Assembly: GCF_002086275.1 (NCBI RefSeq)
Contig: NZ_MVHT01000046.1
Location: 1-49,624 of the forward strand
Direction: 5' to 3'
DNA from: Mycobacterium intermedium
Lineage (GTDB): Bacteria; Actinomycetota; Actinomycetes; Mycobacteriales; Mycobacteriaceae
Length of the DNA stretch: 49,624 nt
Each line of letters starts with the position of its first letter. Position 1 is the stretch's first letter. Below are positions 39,242 to 47,732 of this stretch, piece by piece. The position numbers and the translations under genes were made by a program. The notes below the pieces were generated by a model that ran no database searches, was not told the DNA's origin, and saw only the letters and a list, made by a program, of their open reading frames with translations.

Positions 39242-41293
39242 ATGAGCGCCCCCGCAAAACCAGTCCCAGGATCCCCGATCAGGGTTCCTGCCGGGACTAC
39301 CGCGGCCGCCGCCGTCGGCGAGGCGGGTCTGCCCCGGCGCGGCGCACCCGACGCGATAGTGGTGGTCCGCGACCCCGACGGCAAACTGCGCGACCTGAGC
39401 TGGGTGCCCGACACCGACGTCGAGGTCGTTCCGGTGCCGGCGAATACCGACGAGGGCCGCAGCGTCATCCGCCATTCCACCGCGCACGTGCTGGCCCAAG
39501 CCGTCCAGAACCTGTTTCCGCAGGCCAAGTTGGGCATCGGGCCACCCATCACCGACGGCTTTTACTACGACTTCGACGTGCCGGAGCCGTTCACGCCGGA
39601 AGATCTCGCGGCGCTGGAAAAGCGCATGCGCCAGATCATCAAGGAAGGGCAGCTGTTCGACCGGCGGGTTTACGAGTCCAAGGAGCAGGCCCGGGCCGAG
39701 CTGGCCAACGAGCCGTACAAGCTGGAACTCGTCGACGACAAATCCGGTGATGCCGAGATCATGGAGGTCGGCGGCGACGAACTGACCGCCTACGACAACC
39801 TCAATCCGCGCTCGCGCGAACGCGTTTGGGGAGACCTGTGCCGCGGGCCGCACATCCCCACCACCAAGCACATTCCGGCGTTCAAGCTCACCCGAAGCTC
39901 GGCGGCGTATTGGCGGGGCGACCAGCGCAACGCCAGCCTGCAGCGCATCTACGGAACGGCGTGGGAGTCGCAGGAGGCGCTCGACCGGCATCTCGAGCTG
40001 ATCGCCGAAGCGCAGCGCCGCGACCACCGCAAGCTCGGCATCGAGCTGGACCTGTTCAGCTTTCCCGACGAAATCGGCTCCGGCTTGGCGGTTTTCCACC
40101 CCAAGGGCGGCATCATCCGGCGGGAACTGGAGGAGTACTCGAGGCGCAAGCACGAGCAGGCGGGCTACGAGTTCGTCAACACTCCGCACATCACCAAGGA
40201 GCAGCTGTACGTCACCTCGGGCCACCTGGAGTGGTACGCCGACGGGATGTACCCGCCCATGCACCTCGACGCGGAATTCAACGAGGACGGCACGGTGCGC
40301 AAGCCGGGCCAGGACTATTACCTCAAGCCGATGAACTGCCCGATGCACCATCTGATCTATCGGGCGCGGGGGCGGTCCTACCGCGAACTTCCATTGCGGC
40401 TCTTCGAGTTCGGCAGCGTTTACCGGTATGAGAAGTCGGGCGTGATCCATGGTCTGACCCGGGTCCGTGGCATGACCCAGGACGATGCTCACATCTATTG
40501 CACCCGCGAACAGATGCGTGACGAGCTCGCCTCGGTGCTGCGCTTCGTGCTCGATCTACTGGCCGACTACGGGCTCAACGACTATTACCTGGAACTGTCC
40601 ACCAAGGACCCGGAAAAATACGTCGGCTCCGACGAGGTCTGGGAGGAGGCCACCGAGATCCTGCGCGAGGTCGGTGAGGCGTCCGGCCTGGAGTTGGTTC
40701 CGGACCCGGGCGGTGCCGCCTTCTATGGACCGAAGATCTCGGTGCAGGTCAAGGACGCGCTGGGGCGCAGTTGGCAGATGTCAACGCTGCAGATCGACTT
40801 CAACATGCCGGAGCGGTTCGACCTCGAATACACCGCCAGCGACGGTTCGCGTCAGCGGCCGGTGCTGATCCACCGTGCGCTGTTCGGGTCCATCGAGCGG
40901 TTCTTCGGCATTCTGACCGAGCACTACGCGGGGGCGTTCCCGGCCTGGCTGGCGCCCGTGCAGGTGGTCGGCATTCCCGTCGCCGACGAGCACGTGCCCT
41001 ACCTCAAAGAGGTTGCCGCGCGGCTGCGGTCGCAGGGGGTGCGGGTCGAGGTGGACACCAGCGACGACCGGATGGCCAAGAAGATCGTGCACCACACCAA
41101 CCAGCGGGTGCCGTTCATGTTGCTGGCCGGAGACCGCGACGTGCAGGCCGGCGCGGTGAGCTTCCGGTTCGGTGACCGCACGCAGATCAACGGCGTGCCC
41201 ACCGAGAACGCGGTCGCGACCATCGTGAAATGGCTGGCCGACCGCGAGAACGCTGCGCCGACAGCGGAATTGGTGAAGGTGGTCGGGGCGTGA
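39242..41293 (+). CDS. thrS: Threonine-tRNA ligase
   Basis: 683 residues from the ATG with GGAG 9 bases upstream; an in-frame ATG at 39227 is a weaker start. Domains in order: TGS (about 1-65), editing domain (H78-STA-H82 and following), class II catalytic core with the zinc ligand C366 (MNCPMHHLIY) and the RVRGMTQDDAHIYC motif, and the anticodon-binding domain (from about 575). First gene of a six-gene run that includes the PIM genes, with the next start overlapping its stop (GTGA). Confidence 0.97.
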   Translation: MSAPAKPVPGSPIRVPAGTTAAAAVGEAGLPRRGAPDAIVVVRDPDGKLRDLSWVPDTDVEVVPVPANTDEGRSVIRHSTAHVLAQAVQNLFPQAKLGIGPPITDGFYYDFDVPEPFTPEDLAALEKRMRQIIKEGQLFDRRVYESKEQARAELANEPYKLELVDDKSGDAEIMEVGGDELTAYDNLNPRSRERVWGDLCRGPHIPTTKHIPAFKLTRSSAAYWRGDQRNASLQRIYGTAWESQEALDRHLELIAEAQRRDHRKLGIELDLFSFPDEIGSGLAVFHPKGGIIRRELEEYSRRKHEQAGYEFVNTPHITKEQLYVTSGHLEWYADGMYPPMHLDAEFNEDGTVRKPGQDYYLKPMNCPMHHLIYRARGRSYRELPLRLFEFGSVYRYEKSGVIHGLTRVRGMTQDDAHIYCTREQMRDELASVLRFVLDLLADYGLNDYYLELSTKDPEKYVGSDEVWEEATEILREVGEASGLELVPDPGGAAFYGPKISVQVKDALGRSWQMSTLQIDFNMPERFDLEYTASDGSRQRPVLIHRALFGSIERFFGILTEHYAGAFPAWLAPVQVVGIPVADEHVPYLKEVAARLRSQGVRVEVDTSDDRMAKKIVHHTNQRVPFMLLAGDRDVQAGAVSFRFGDRTQINGVPTENAVATIVKWLADRENAAPTAELVKVVGA

Positions 41294-41844
41294 CCGAGAA
41301 CGGGGACACGATCTTCGACCGCGGTGTCGGCCGGCCTGACGAGCTGCAGCGGCTGTGGACGCCGTACCGGATGAACTACCTCGCCGAGGCCCCGCTGCGG
41401 CGCGACAACAGCAAGCCGGAAGAGCCGTTCACCGACATTCCCCAGATGTCCGACGAGGAAGGTCTGGTGGTTGCGCGCGGCGAACTCGTGTACGCCGTCC
41501 TCAACCTCTACCCCTACAACCCGGGGCACCTGATGGTGGTGCCGTATCGGCGGATATCGGAGCTGGAGGAACTGACGGAGGCGGAGAGCGCCGAACTGAT
41601 GGCGTTCATCCAGAAGGCGATTCGCGTCATCAAGAACGTGTCGCACCCGCACGGCTTCAATGTCGGCATCAACCTGGGGACATCGGCGGGTGGGTCGCTG
41701 GCCGAACACCTGCACGTGCATGTCGTGCCCCGGTGGGGCGGTGACGCGAACTTCATCACCATCATCGGCGGGTCCAAAGTGATACCGCAGTTGCTGCGCG
41801 ACACCCGTCGACTGTTGGCCGAGGAGTGGGCTAGGCAACCGTGA
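41290..41844 (+). CDS. HIT-family Ap4A phosphorylase (Rv2613c-like)
   Basis: 184 residues from GTG overlapping the thrS stop by 4 bases. Histidine triad H140-L-H142-V-H144 (HLHVHVVPRW), with the nucleotide-binding NLYPYNPGHLMVVPYR earlier. The M. tuberculosis homologue Rv2613c is known as a diadenosine tetraphosphate phosphorylase. Ap4A is a side product of aminoacyl-tRNA ligases, so coupling to thrS makes biological sense. Confidence 0.92.
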   Translation: MTENGDTIFDRGVGRPDELQRLWTPYRMNYLAEAPLRRDNSKPEEPFTDIPQMSDEEGLVVARGELVYAVLNLYPYNPGHLMVVPYRRISELEELTEAESAELMAFIQKAIRVIKNVSHPHGFNVGINLGTSAGGSLAEHLHVHVVPRWGGDANFITIIGGSKVIPQLLRDTRRLLAEEWARQP

Positions 41845-42509
41845 GTAGATTGCCCTTTCTGCGCAAGTCGTTCTTCGCCCGGGTCGCCGACCCGGTCGCG
41901 CGGGCTGCCCTGCGCACCGGATTGACGCCGGACGGCGCCACCATCATCGGCACCGTCGCCGCGGTCACGGCGGCGCTGACGCTGTTCCCGATGGGCAAAC
42001 TGTTCATCGGTGGCTGTGTGCTCTGGTTCTTCACCGTGTTCGACATGCTGGACGGGGCGATGGCGCGCCAACAGGGCGGCGGCACCCGGTTCGGCTCCGT
42101 CCTGGACGCCACGTGCGACCGGATCAGCGACGGCGCGGTGTTCTGCGGTTTGTTGTGGTGGATCGCGTTCCACATGCGTGACATGCCCCTGGTGGTGGCG
42201 ACGTTGATCTGTCTGGTCACCTCGCAGGTGATCTCGTACATCAAGGCGCGGGCCGAAGCGAGCGGGCTGGACGGCGGCGGCGGTCTCATCGAACGACCGG
42301 AGCGGTTGATCATCGTGCTGGCCGCGGCCGGCATCTCTCAATTCCCGTTCATCGCCTGGCCGCCTGCACTGCCGGTCGGCATGTGGCTGCTGGCGGTGGC
42401 CAGCGTCATCACCTGCGGTCAGCGATTGTGGCGGGCGCGCAGTTCAGCCGGCGCCACCGACCGCTTGCCGCTGTCCGGGCCCGGCGAGCCCGGAAAGAGT
42501 CAGTCATGA
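41841..42509 (+). CDS. pgsA1: Phosphatidylinositol phosphate synthase
   Basis: 222 residues from GTG overlapping the HIT stop. A CDP-alcohol phosphotransferase with the full motif D68-x2-D71-G-x2-A-R76-x8-G85-x3-D89-x3-D93 and about five membrane helices. It joins CDP-diacylglycerol to inositol-1-phosphate, giving phosphatidylinositol phosphate, the precursor of phosphatidylinositol and PIMs. Next gene overlaps by 4 bases (ATGA). Confidence 0.95.
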   Translation: MSRLPFLRKSFFARVADPVARAALRTGLTPDGATIIGTVAAVTAALTLFPMGKLFIGGCVLWFFTVFDMLDGAMARQQGGGTRFGSVLDATCDRISDGAVFCGLLWWIAFHMRDMPLVVATLICLVTSQVISYIKARAEASGLDGGGGLIERPERLIIVLAAAGISQFPFIAWPPALPVGMWLLAVASVITCGQRLWRARSSAGATDRLPLSGPGEPGKSQS

Positions 42510-43504
42510 CCTACACGTTTCCGGTACTGGGCCCTGGTCGGGGTCCTGATCGGGGGCTGGGTCTGCCGACGAGCCTGAAAATGCCCGGGAAGCTGCGCAG
42601 CTTCGTGACCGAACGGGCGACCGACCGGTTGTATGCGGCCGGCTGGATGGCGGTGCGGGCACTGCCAGAGTTCGCCGCGCGCAACGCGTTCGACGCCGGC
42701 GCGTGGTACGCGGCCCGCAACGGCGGCCCGGACCAGCTTCGGAAGAACTTGGCCCGTGTCATCGGGACGACGCCGGCGGGCGTGCCCGACTCGCTGATGC
42801 GGGCGTCGCTGGCGTCGTACGGCCGCTACTGGCGGGAGGCCTTCCGCCTGCCGACCATGGACCACGATGCGATCGCCCGCCACCTGGACCACGTGATTCA
42901 GGGACTGGACATTCTGGATGCGGCCCTGGCCGCCGGACGCGGTGCGATCGTGGCGCTGCCGCACAGCGGTAACTGGGACATGGCCGGGGTGTGGGTCGCC
43001 CAACGTCACGGGACGTTCACCACCGTCGCCGAGCGCCTCAAACCCGAATCGCTGTACCGCCGCTTCATCGACTACCGCGAAGGCCTCGGTTTCGAGGTGC
43101 TGCCGTTGTCCGGTGGCCCGCGACCGCCCTTCGAGGTGCTGTGCGAGCGGCTGCGCGACAACCACATCGTGTGCCTGATGGCCGAGCGTGACCTGACCCG
43201 CACCGGTGTCGAGGTGGAGTTCTTCGGCGAACCCACCCGGATGCCCGCCGGACCGGCCAAGCTGGCCGTCGAAACCGGGGCCGCGCTGTTGCCGACGCAC
43301 TGTTGGTTCGAGCCCGACGGGTGGGGTTTCGAGGTCTACGCGCCGCTGGACTGCAGCAGCGGTGACGTCGGCGCGATCACCCAGGCGATGGCCGACCAGT
43401 TCGCCGTCAACATCGCCGCCCATCCCGAGGATTGGCACATGATGCAGCCGCAGTGGCTGTCGGACCTCTCTGAGGCTAAGCAGGCCCGGTTGAAGGAAGC
43501 TTGA
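42506..43504 (+). CDS. patA: PIM acyltransferase (Rv2611c-like)
   Basis: 332 residues from an ATG that overlaps the pgsA1 stop. HxxxxD acyltransferase motif H153-SGNW-D158 and the ERDLTRTGVEVEFFG segment hold the catalytic histidine and glutamate region of PatA. It transfers palmitate to the mannose of PIM1/PIM2 at the inner face of the membrane. The first 25 residues look longer than the M. tuberculosis protein as I recall it, so an internal start (MPGKLRSF at 26) is possible. TGATG links it to pimA. Confidence 0.94.
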   Translation: MTYTFPVLGPGRGPDRGLGLPTSLKMPGKLRSFVTERATDRLYAAGWMAVRALPEFAARNAFDAGAWYAARNGGPDQLRKNLARVIGTTPAGVPDSLMRASLASYGRYWREAFRLPTMDHDAIARHLDHVIQGLDILDAALAAGRGAIVALPHSGNWDMAGVWVAQRHGTFTTVAERLKPESLYRRFIDYREGLGFEVLPLSGGPRPPFEVLCERLRDNHIVCLMAERDLTRTGVEVEFFGEPTRMPAGPAKLAVETGAALLPTHCWFEPDGWGFEVYAPLDCSSGDVGAITQAMADQFAVNIAAHPEDWHMMQPQWLSDLSEAKQARLKEA

Positions 43505-44628
43505 TGCGGATCGGAATGGTCTGCCCCTACTCGTTCGACGTGCCGGGCGGGGTGCAGGCCCACGTTCTGCAGCTGGCCGAGGTCATGCGCAGCCGCGGCC
43601 ACGAGGTCAGCGTGCTGGCGCCGGTGTCGCCGCACACCTCGCTGCCCGACTACGTCGTCTCCGCCGGCAAGGCCATCCCCATTCCCTACAACGGCTCGGT
43701 CGCCCGGCTGCGGTTCGGCCCGGCGACCCACCGCAAGGTCAAGAAATGGCTGCTGGAAGGCGATTTCGACGTGCTGCACCTGCACGAGCCGAACGCGCCG
43801 AGCCTGTCGATGCTGGCCCTGAACATCGCCGAGGGGCCGATCGTGGCGACCTTCCACACCTCGACCACCAAATCGCTGACACTGACGGTGTTCGGCGGCA
43901 TCCTGCGGCCGATGCACGAGAAGATCGTCGGCCGGATCGCGGTGTCCGACCTGGCCCGGCGCTGGCAGATGGAAGCGCTGGGCTCCGACGCGGTGGAGAT
44001 TCCCAACGGGGTCGACGTCGATGCGTTCGCCTCGGCGTCGCCGCTGGAAGGGTATCCGCGAGCGGGTAAGACGGTGCTGTTCCTGGGCCGCTACGACGAG
44101 CCGCGCAAAGGCATGACGGTGTTGCTGGAGGCCATGCCCACGGTGGTAGAACGCTTCCCGGACGTGCAGCTGCTGATCGTCGGGCGCGGCGACGAGGACG
44201 AATTGCGGCGCCAAGCAAGCGGTTTCGTTGAGCACGTGCGCTTCCTCGGGCAGGTCGACGATGCGGGCAAGGCGTCGGCGATGCGCAGCGCGGACGTCTA
44301 CTGCGCGCCCAACACCGGCGGTGAAAGCTTCGGCATCGTGCTGGTTGAGGCGATGGCCGCAGGCACCCCGGTGGTAGCCAGCGACCTGGACGCCTTCCGG
44401 CGCGTACTGCGCGACGGGGAGTGCGGTTGCCTGGTGACCGTCGACGACGGTGCCGCGTTGGCTCAAGGCCTGATCACCGTGCTGGAAGACGAGGCTTTGC
44501 GAGAACGCTACGTGGCGGCGGCGTCCGAGGCGGTGCGCCGCTACGACTGGTCGGTGGTGGCCACCCAGATCACCCGGGTGTACGAGACGGTCGCCGGCTC
44601 GGGCACCAAGGTTCAGGTAGCCAGCTAG
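43504..44628 (+). CDS. pimA: Phosphatidylinositol alpha-mannosyltransferase
   Basis: 374 residues from the ATG whose A is also the last base of the patA stop (TGATG). GT-B, GT4 family: N-terminal MRIGMVCPYSFDVPGGVQAHVLQLAEVM with the P-G-G acceptor loop, and C-terminal GRYDEPRKGM and GGESFGIVLVEAMAAGTPVVASD donor-binding (GDP-mannose) motif. It makes PIM1 from phosphatidylinositol and is essential in mycobacteria. Confidence 0.97.
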   Translation: MRIGMVCPYSFDVPGGVQAHVLQLAEVMRSRGHEVSVLAPVSPHTSLPDYVVSAGKAIPIPYNGSVARLRFGPATHRKVKKWLLEGDFDVLHLHEPNAPSLSMLALNIAEGPIVATFHTSTTKSLTLTVFGGILRPMHEKIVGRIAVSDLARRWQMEALGSDAVEIPNGVDVDAFASASPLEGYPRAGKTVLFLGRYDEPRKGMTVLLEAMPTVVERFPDVQLLIVGRGDEDELRRQASGFVEHVRFLGQVDDAGKASAMRSADVYCAPNTGGESFGIVLVEAMAAGTPVVASDLDAFRRVLRDGECGCLVTVDDGAALAQGLITVLEDEALRERYVAAASEAVRRYDWSVVATQITRVYETVAGSGTKVQVAS

Positions 44629-45686
44629 TGACGTCGGCCACGATCGCCCTCATCGGCGTCGCATTGGTGCTGTTCGTGCTGCTGGCGGGCTTCGGCGCAT
44701 GGAGTTATCAGACGGCCAACCGGCTGAACCGGCTGAATGTGCGCTACGACCTGTCCTGGCAGGCACTGGACAGCGCCCTGGCACGCCGCGCGGTGGTGGC
44801 GCGGGCGGTGGCGATCGACGCGTACGGCGGCGGCGCCAACGCCAGCTCGGACGGGCGGCGCTTGGCGGCGTTGGCCGATGCCGCCGAACGCGCGCCCCGG
44901 CACCTGCGCGAGGCCGCCGAGAACGAGCTTTCGGCCGCGCTGGCGATGGTGGATCCGGCGAAGCTGCCGTCGGCGCTGATCGCGGAACTTGCCGACGCCG
45001 AGGCGCGGGTGCTGCTCGCGCGTCGCTTTCACAACGACGCTGTCCGCGACACCCTCGCGCTGGGCGCGCGTCCGCTGGTGCGCAAGCTGCACCTCGGTGG
45101 AACCGCAACGCTGCCCAGCTACTTTGAGATCGCCGAGCGTCCGCACGGCTTGGCGCACGGTGACCGGGGAGCGCTGAACCATCGCCGGTCGGCGCGGGTG
45201 GTGCTGCTTGACGAGACCGGCGCCGTGCTGTTGCTGTCCGGTTCGGATCCGGCGATCACGGACGGCAGCGCGCCGAAGTGGTGGTTCACCGTCGGCGGGG
45301 AAGTGCGTGAGGGCGAGGAGTTGGCCGAGGCCGCCGCTCGTGAGCTGGCCGAAGAAACGGGTCTGCAGGTGAATCCGGCGGACCTGATCGGACCCGTCTG
45401 GCGGCGTGACGAGGTCTTCGAGTTCAACGGGTCGCTGATCGACAGCGACGAGTTCTACCTGGTGTACCGCACTCGGCGGTTCGAGCCGTCCATCGCGGGG
45501 CGTACCGAGCTGGAACGCCGGTACATCCACGGCGCTCGCTGGTGCAACCCGGACGACATCGCGGCCTTGGTCGCGGCCGGTGAACTGGTGTACCCGCAGC
45601 AACTCGGCGAGCTGTTGCCCGAGGCGAACAAACTGGCCGACGATTCGGTCGGGCGTGACGTGGTCATACCGCAGCCGATTCGCTGA
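44628..45686 (+). CDS. Membrane-anchored Nudix hydrolase (Rv2609c-like)
   Basis: 352 residues from a GTG that shares one base with the pimA stop (TAGTG). One N-terminal membrane helix (about 5-25), a helical linker (about 40-150) and a C-terminal Nudix domain with a perfect box: G224-x5-E230-x7-R238-E239-L-x-E242-E243-x-G245-L. It hydrolyses some nucleoside diphosphate derivative. Fixed position after pimA in mycobacteria suggests a link with GDP-mannose or nucleotide-sugar clean-up, but this is inference. Last gene of the operon. Confidence 0.93.
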   Translation: MTSATIALIGVALVLFVLLAGFGAWSYQTANRLNRLNVRYDLSWQALDSALARRAVVARAVAIDAYGGGANASSDGRRLAALADAAERAPRHLREAAENELSAALAMVDPAKLPSALIAELADAEARVLLARRFHNDAVRDTLALGARPLVRKLHLGGTATLPSYFEIAERPHGLAHGDRGALNHRRSARVVLLDETGAVLLLSGSDPAITDGSAPKWWFTVGGEVREGEELAEAAARELAEETGLQVNPADLIGPVWRRDEVFEFNGSLIDSDEFYLVYRTRRFEPSIAGRTELERRYIHGARWCNPDDIAALVAAGELVYPQQLGELLPEANKLADDSVGRDVVIPQPIR

Positions 45687-45896
45687 GTTCAGGGCAACCG
45701 CTGTCCGTCGTTTCGCGCACTAGTTCCGCGGAATGGTCAACGAAGGTCGCGGTGGAAGCAAATACGAACGCCACCAAGCCAACTCGCGATTGCTGAACGG
45801 CCGCTCGGGCCGGGCGCAGTGGCGGTGGGCGCGCTTGAGCGCGAGCGCGGGGCGTCGGAAGAATCCGATTGGGAGCAATGTCGTTGTGCTCCAGTC
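45687..45896. other. Intergenic space after the Nudix gene; no gene recognised
   Basis: A 62-codon plus-strand frame (45733-45921) has no family features and runs into the hairpins at 45897. I see no gene here. Confidence 0.5.
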
Positions 45897-45944
45897 GAAC
45901 CCTTTGACCCTCAGGGGTTGAAACCGCCCTGTTAAAAGGGTGGT
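45897..45944. terminator. Hairpins at the end of the REP13E12-like fragment
   Basis: ACCGCCCT (45923-45930) and AGGGTGGT (45937-45944) pair around a 6-base loop that contains the stop codon of the minus-strand fragment. Just to the left, AACCC and GGGTT (about 45898-45919) can form a second hairpin. Placed between a plus-strand operon end and a minus-strand gene end, this is a likely bidirectional terminator. Confidence 0.5.
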
Positions 45945-46301
45945 GGTTCGTCGTCGGGGTCTGGCGGTGGGCCTTGTTCGGCTTTGCCGGTGGATCCGAT
46001 GGTGCGGGTTTTGGCGCGGGCGTCGTGGTTGCGTTTGCGTTCGGCCTTGATGCGTGCGGCCCGGTCTTGGGCGCGGGTGCGGCGTCGGCGGGGCATCATC
46101 GCGCTGCGCTGGCCGCAGTAGTCATCGGCGGTGTCGACTTCGGGACAGGGCATGCCGCCCACCGCGCCGCACAGGCTGGGGAACAACAACGCACTGCCCG
46201 GGGTGGTGACGTGGGTGTCCCCGCCCGGGGAGGTCAGGATGAGGGTGCCGTCGGCGAGTTGCTTCTCGGTCCAGCCGACGAACGTTTTCACCAAATGGTG
46301 T
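45932..46301 (-). pseudogene. Truncated REP13E12 (13E12-repeat HNH) protein, C-terminal fragment
   Basis: About 123 codons match the C-terminus of the mycobacterial 13E12-repeat family: HHLVKTFVGW, DGTLILTSPGGDTHVTTPGSALLFPSLC, CGQRSAMMPRRRRTRAQDRAARI. The pair HH would be the end of the HNH zinc motif. Everything upstream (repeat domain and the first part of HNH) is missing and is replaced by AT-rich, unrelated sequence. An ATG 5 codons before HH is a chance start. In M. tuberculosis, REP13E12 copies are the attachment site of prophage phiRv1, so this is likely a gene broken by integration. Confidence 0.8.
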
Positions 46302-46320
46302 TTGCCATTTTGCAAAATAC
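46291..46320. other. Candidate attachment junction at the REP13E12 break
   Basis: At the point where similarity to the 13E12 family stops there are two overlapping inverted repeats: AAATGG-N6-CCATTT (46293-46310) and the perfect 12-bp palindrome ATTTTGCAAAAT (46307-46318). Base composition changes here from GC-rich coding to AT-rich DNA. Serine-integrase sites are short and nearly palindromic, and phiRv1 uses a serine integrase. The junction is seen; the att role is inferred. Confidence 0.45.
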
Positions 46321-46368
46321 ATTTAAAGGGTTGATAGCACTTGCATCGGGTGGCGGCTTGGTGAGTGA

Positions 46369-46614
46369 CTACGACTTCGCCAGGTCACCAGCTTCCAACG
46401 CCGTCCAAGTCCTGGTGAGGCCGGTGTGGCACTTGGGCGTGAGGCCGATGTCTGTGCCCTCCGGGCAACTGCCTTCGCAATCCGGAACGAAGATTGCCGT
46501 GAGCTTGCTCGTCCCGACGCGGAAGGCGTCGGCGAACCACCAATTGACTGCGCCACCACATCGAGGACACTCCCGCTCCCAACTGGTGTGATCAATTCCC
46601 ATGTACTGCGGCAT
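46369..46614 (-). CDS. Small zinc-ribbon protein of the element
   Basis: 81 residues from the ATG at 46614 (an ATG four codons later is possible). It has CPRCGG near the N-terminus and later cysteines (VPDCEGSC, PKCHTG), a pattern fit for one zinc ribbon. No ribosome site is clear. It is 77 bp after the neighbour's stop, so it may be read from the same transcript. Function unknown. Confidence 0.6.
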   Translation of the reverse strand: MPQYMGIDHTSWERECPRCGGAVNWWFADAFRVGTSKLTAIFVPDCEGSCPEGTDIGLTPKCHTGLTRTWTALEAGDLAKS

Positions 46615-46691
46615 GCACACAGGGTATGCAGGGGCAGCCGACCGTGTCGATGCCACCCGAATCGACGAGGGTGGAATGGCCTTGGTGCGGG

Positions 46692-46979
46692 CTACGCCTC
46701 GGTGTCGTTGATCTGGTTGAGCGCGCTGCTGTCCAGAAATCCCTGAAGGGTAAGTTCGCCCTCATCATCGCGAAGGAGTCCTGCCGACTCGCAACTATGG
46801 GCGAACTCAAGCCCAAGTTGGGTTGCGGCGAGCAGCACGCTGGCCCCGCGTGCGGACTCTGCGACTGTCCGCAGCACGTTCGCGACGGATTCGTGATCTC
46901 CGGCGTGCAGTGCCGCGTATAGCCGCCGCGCAGTGGCGAAGTCTTGGGAAATCTGTGTCAGGTCTCGATGGTCAGGCAT
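46692..46979 (-). CDS. Small acidic helical protein of the element
   Basis: 95 residues, almost all predicted helical (DFATARRLYAALHAGDHESVANVLRTVAESARGASVLLAATQLGLEFAHS). GAAGGA lies 8-9 bases upstream, and the ATG overlaps the HNH gene end by 8 bases. No motif recognised; the helix-repeat look suggests a protein-binding role. Confidence 0.68.
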   Translation of the reverse strand: MPDHRDLTQISQDFATARRLYAALHAGDHESVANVLRTVAESARGASVLLAATQLGLEFAHSCESAGLLRDDEGELTLQGFLDSSALNQINDTEA

Positions 46980-47553
46980 TGTGTTCGTCCTTCATTTTGT
47001 GGCGATCTAGCTGGCAGGGGCGCTGCCGCGCGTTACGGATGCGGTCTTCAACGTTCTGCGCGTGCGTGCCCCACGCCAGGTTCTCCGCCGCGCAGTTCTC
47101 CGGCACGTCATCGAGGTGCCGGGCAACCTGCCCAGGTGGGCGCCGGCCGCTGAACGCCTCGCACACCATCTGGTGTACATACCGCTTGACGCCGTTGACG
47201 TTCACACGCAAGTAGTGATGCGAGGTGTCGAGGGCAAGCAGCCGCGCCACTCTGCCCCGGTCCGAGACGATGTGGTCGTCGAGTTCGAACGCGGGCATCC
47301 ACTGCTCGGATATCTTGACGCCGAGGCGGTTCCGAATTACCAGGCGGCACTCGGCGCAGATCCCGCTGATGTTGTTGGGCAGCAAGCGCGTTCGGCACAG
47401 ATCGCATATCAGCGACCCACAACCGCTCCCGGCCACCACCACGTCAGGGATCCTGCGCTGGTCAGCGAGCGGACGAATCCGCTGCCATGCCAACATCTCT
47501 GGCTCCTCGTCCCCGACGAGGCGCTCCCCGTACCGGTCGTAACGGCCGCTCAT
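46972..47553 (-). CDS. NUMOD4-HNH endonuclease with N-terminal zinc finger
   Basis: 193 residues from the ATG that overlaps the upstream stop (ATGA). Parts in order: a zinc finger (CDLCRTRLLPNNISGICAEC, about 50-70), a NUMOD4-like DNA-binding element (EQWMPAFELDDHIVSDRGRVARLL), and an HNH_3 domain (VHQMVCEAF...VARHLDDVPENCAAENLAWGTHAQNVEDR) with the H-N-N set. This is the homing-endonuclease type common in mycobacteriophages. It may promote spread of the element or act in replication or packaging. Confidence 0.85.
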   Translation of the reverse strand: MSGRYDRYGERLVGDEEPEMLAWQRIRPLADQRRIPDVVVAGSGCGSLICDLCRTRLLPNNISGICAECRLVIRNRLGVKISEQWMPAFELDDHIVSDRGRVARLLALDTSHHYLRVNVNGVKRYVHQMVCEAFSGRRPPGQVARHLDDVPENCAAENLAWGTHAQNVEDRIRNARQRPCQLDRHKMKDEHNA

Positions 47554-47732
47554 GGGGTCTCCATCCACGAGGCCACGTCGATCAGCCGCTGGCCCAGTTT
47601 GGCCGCGTTGGACGGCGTTAGTCGTAGCACATGGCTCCCCAGGCCGTCCTCGATGGCGATGAGCATGATGTGCCCGTCAGGGGTCGGGTCGACCTCAACG
47701 TGGCCTGGACGAATTTTCAACGCGTCACCCAT
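47550..47732 (-). CDS. Small protein of the element, unknown
   Basis: 60 residues (MGDALKIRPGHVEVDPTPDGHIMLIAIEDG...RLTPSNAAKLGQRLIDVASWMETP). The ATG overlaps the end of the winged-helix gene by 8 bases and its stop overlaps the HNH start by 4, so it is embedded in a translationally coupled run. It looks like a short beta-hairpin followed by a helix. Not recognised. Confidence 0.7.
   Translation of the reverse strand: MGDALKIRPGHVEVDPTPDGHIMLIAIEDGLGSHVLRLTPSNAAKLGQRLIDVASWMETP

Noticed and set aside
45733..45921. 62-codon plus-strand frame after the Nudix gene
   Set aside because: No ribosome site or similarity, and it ends inside the hairpins.
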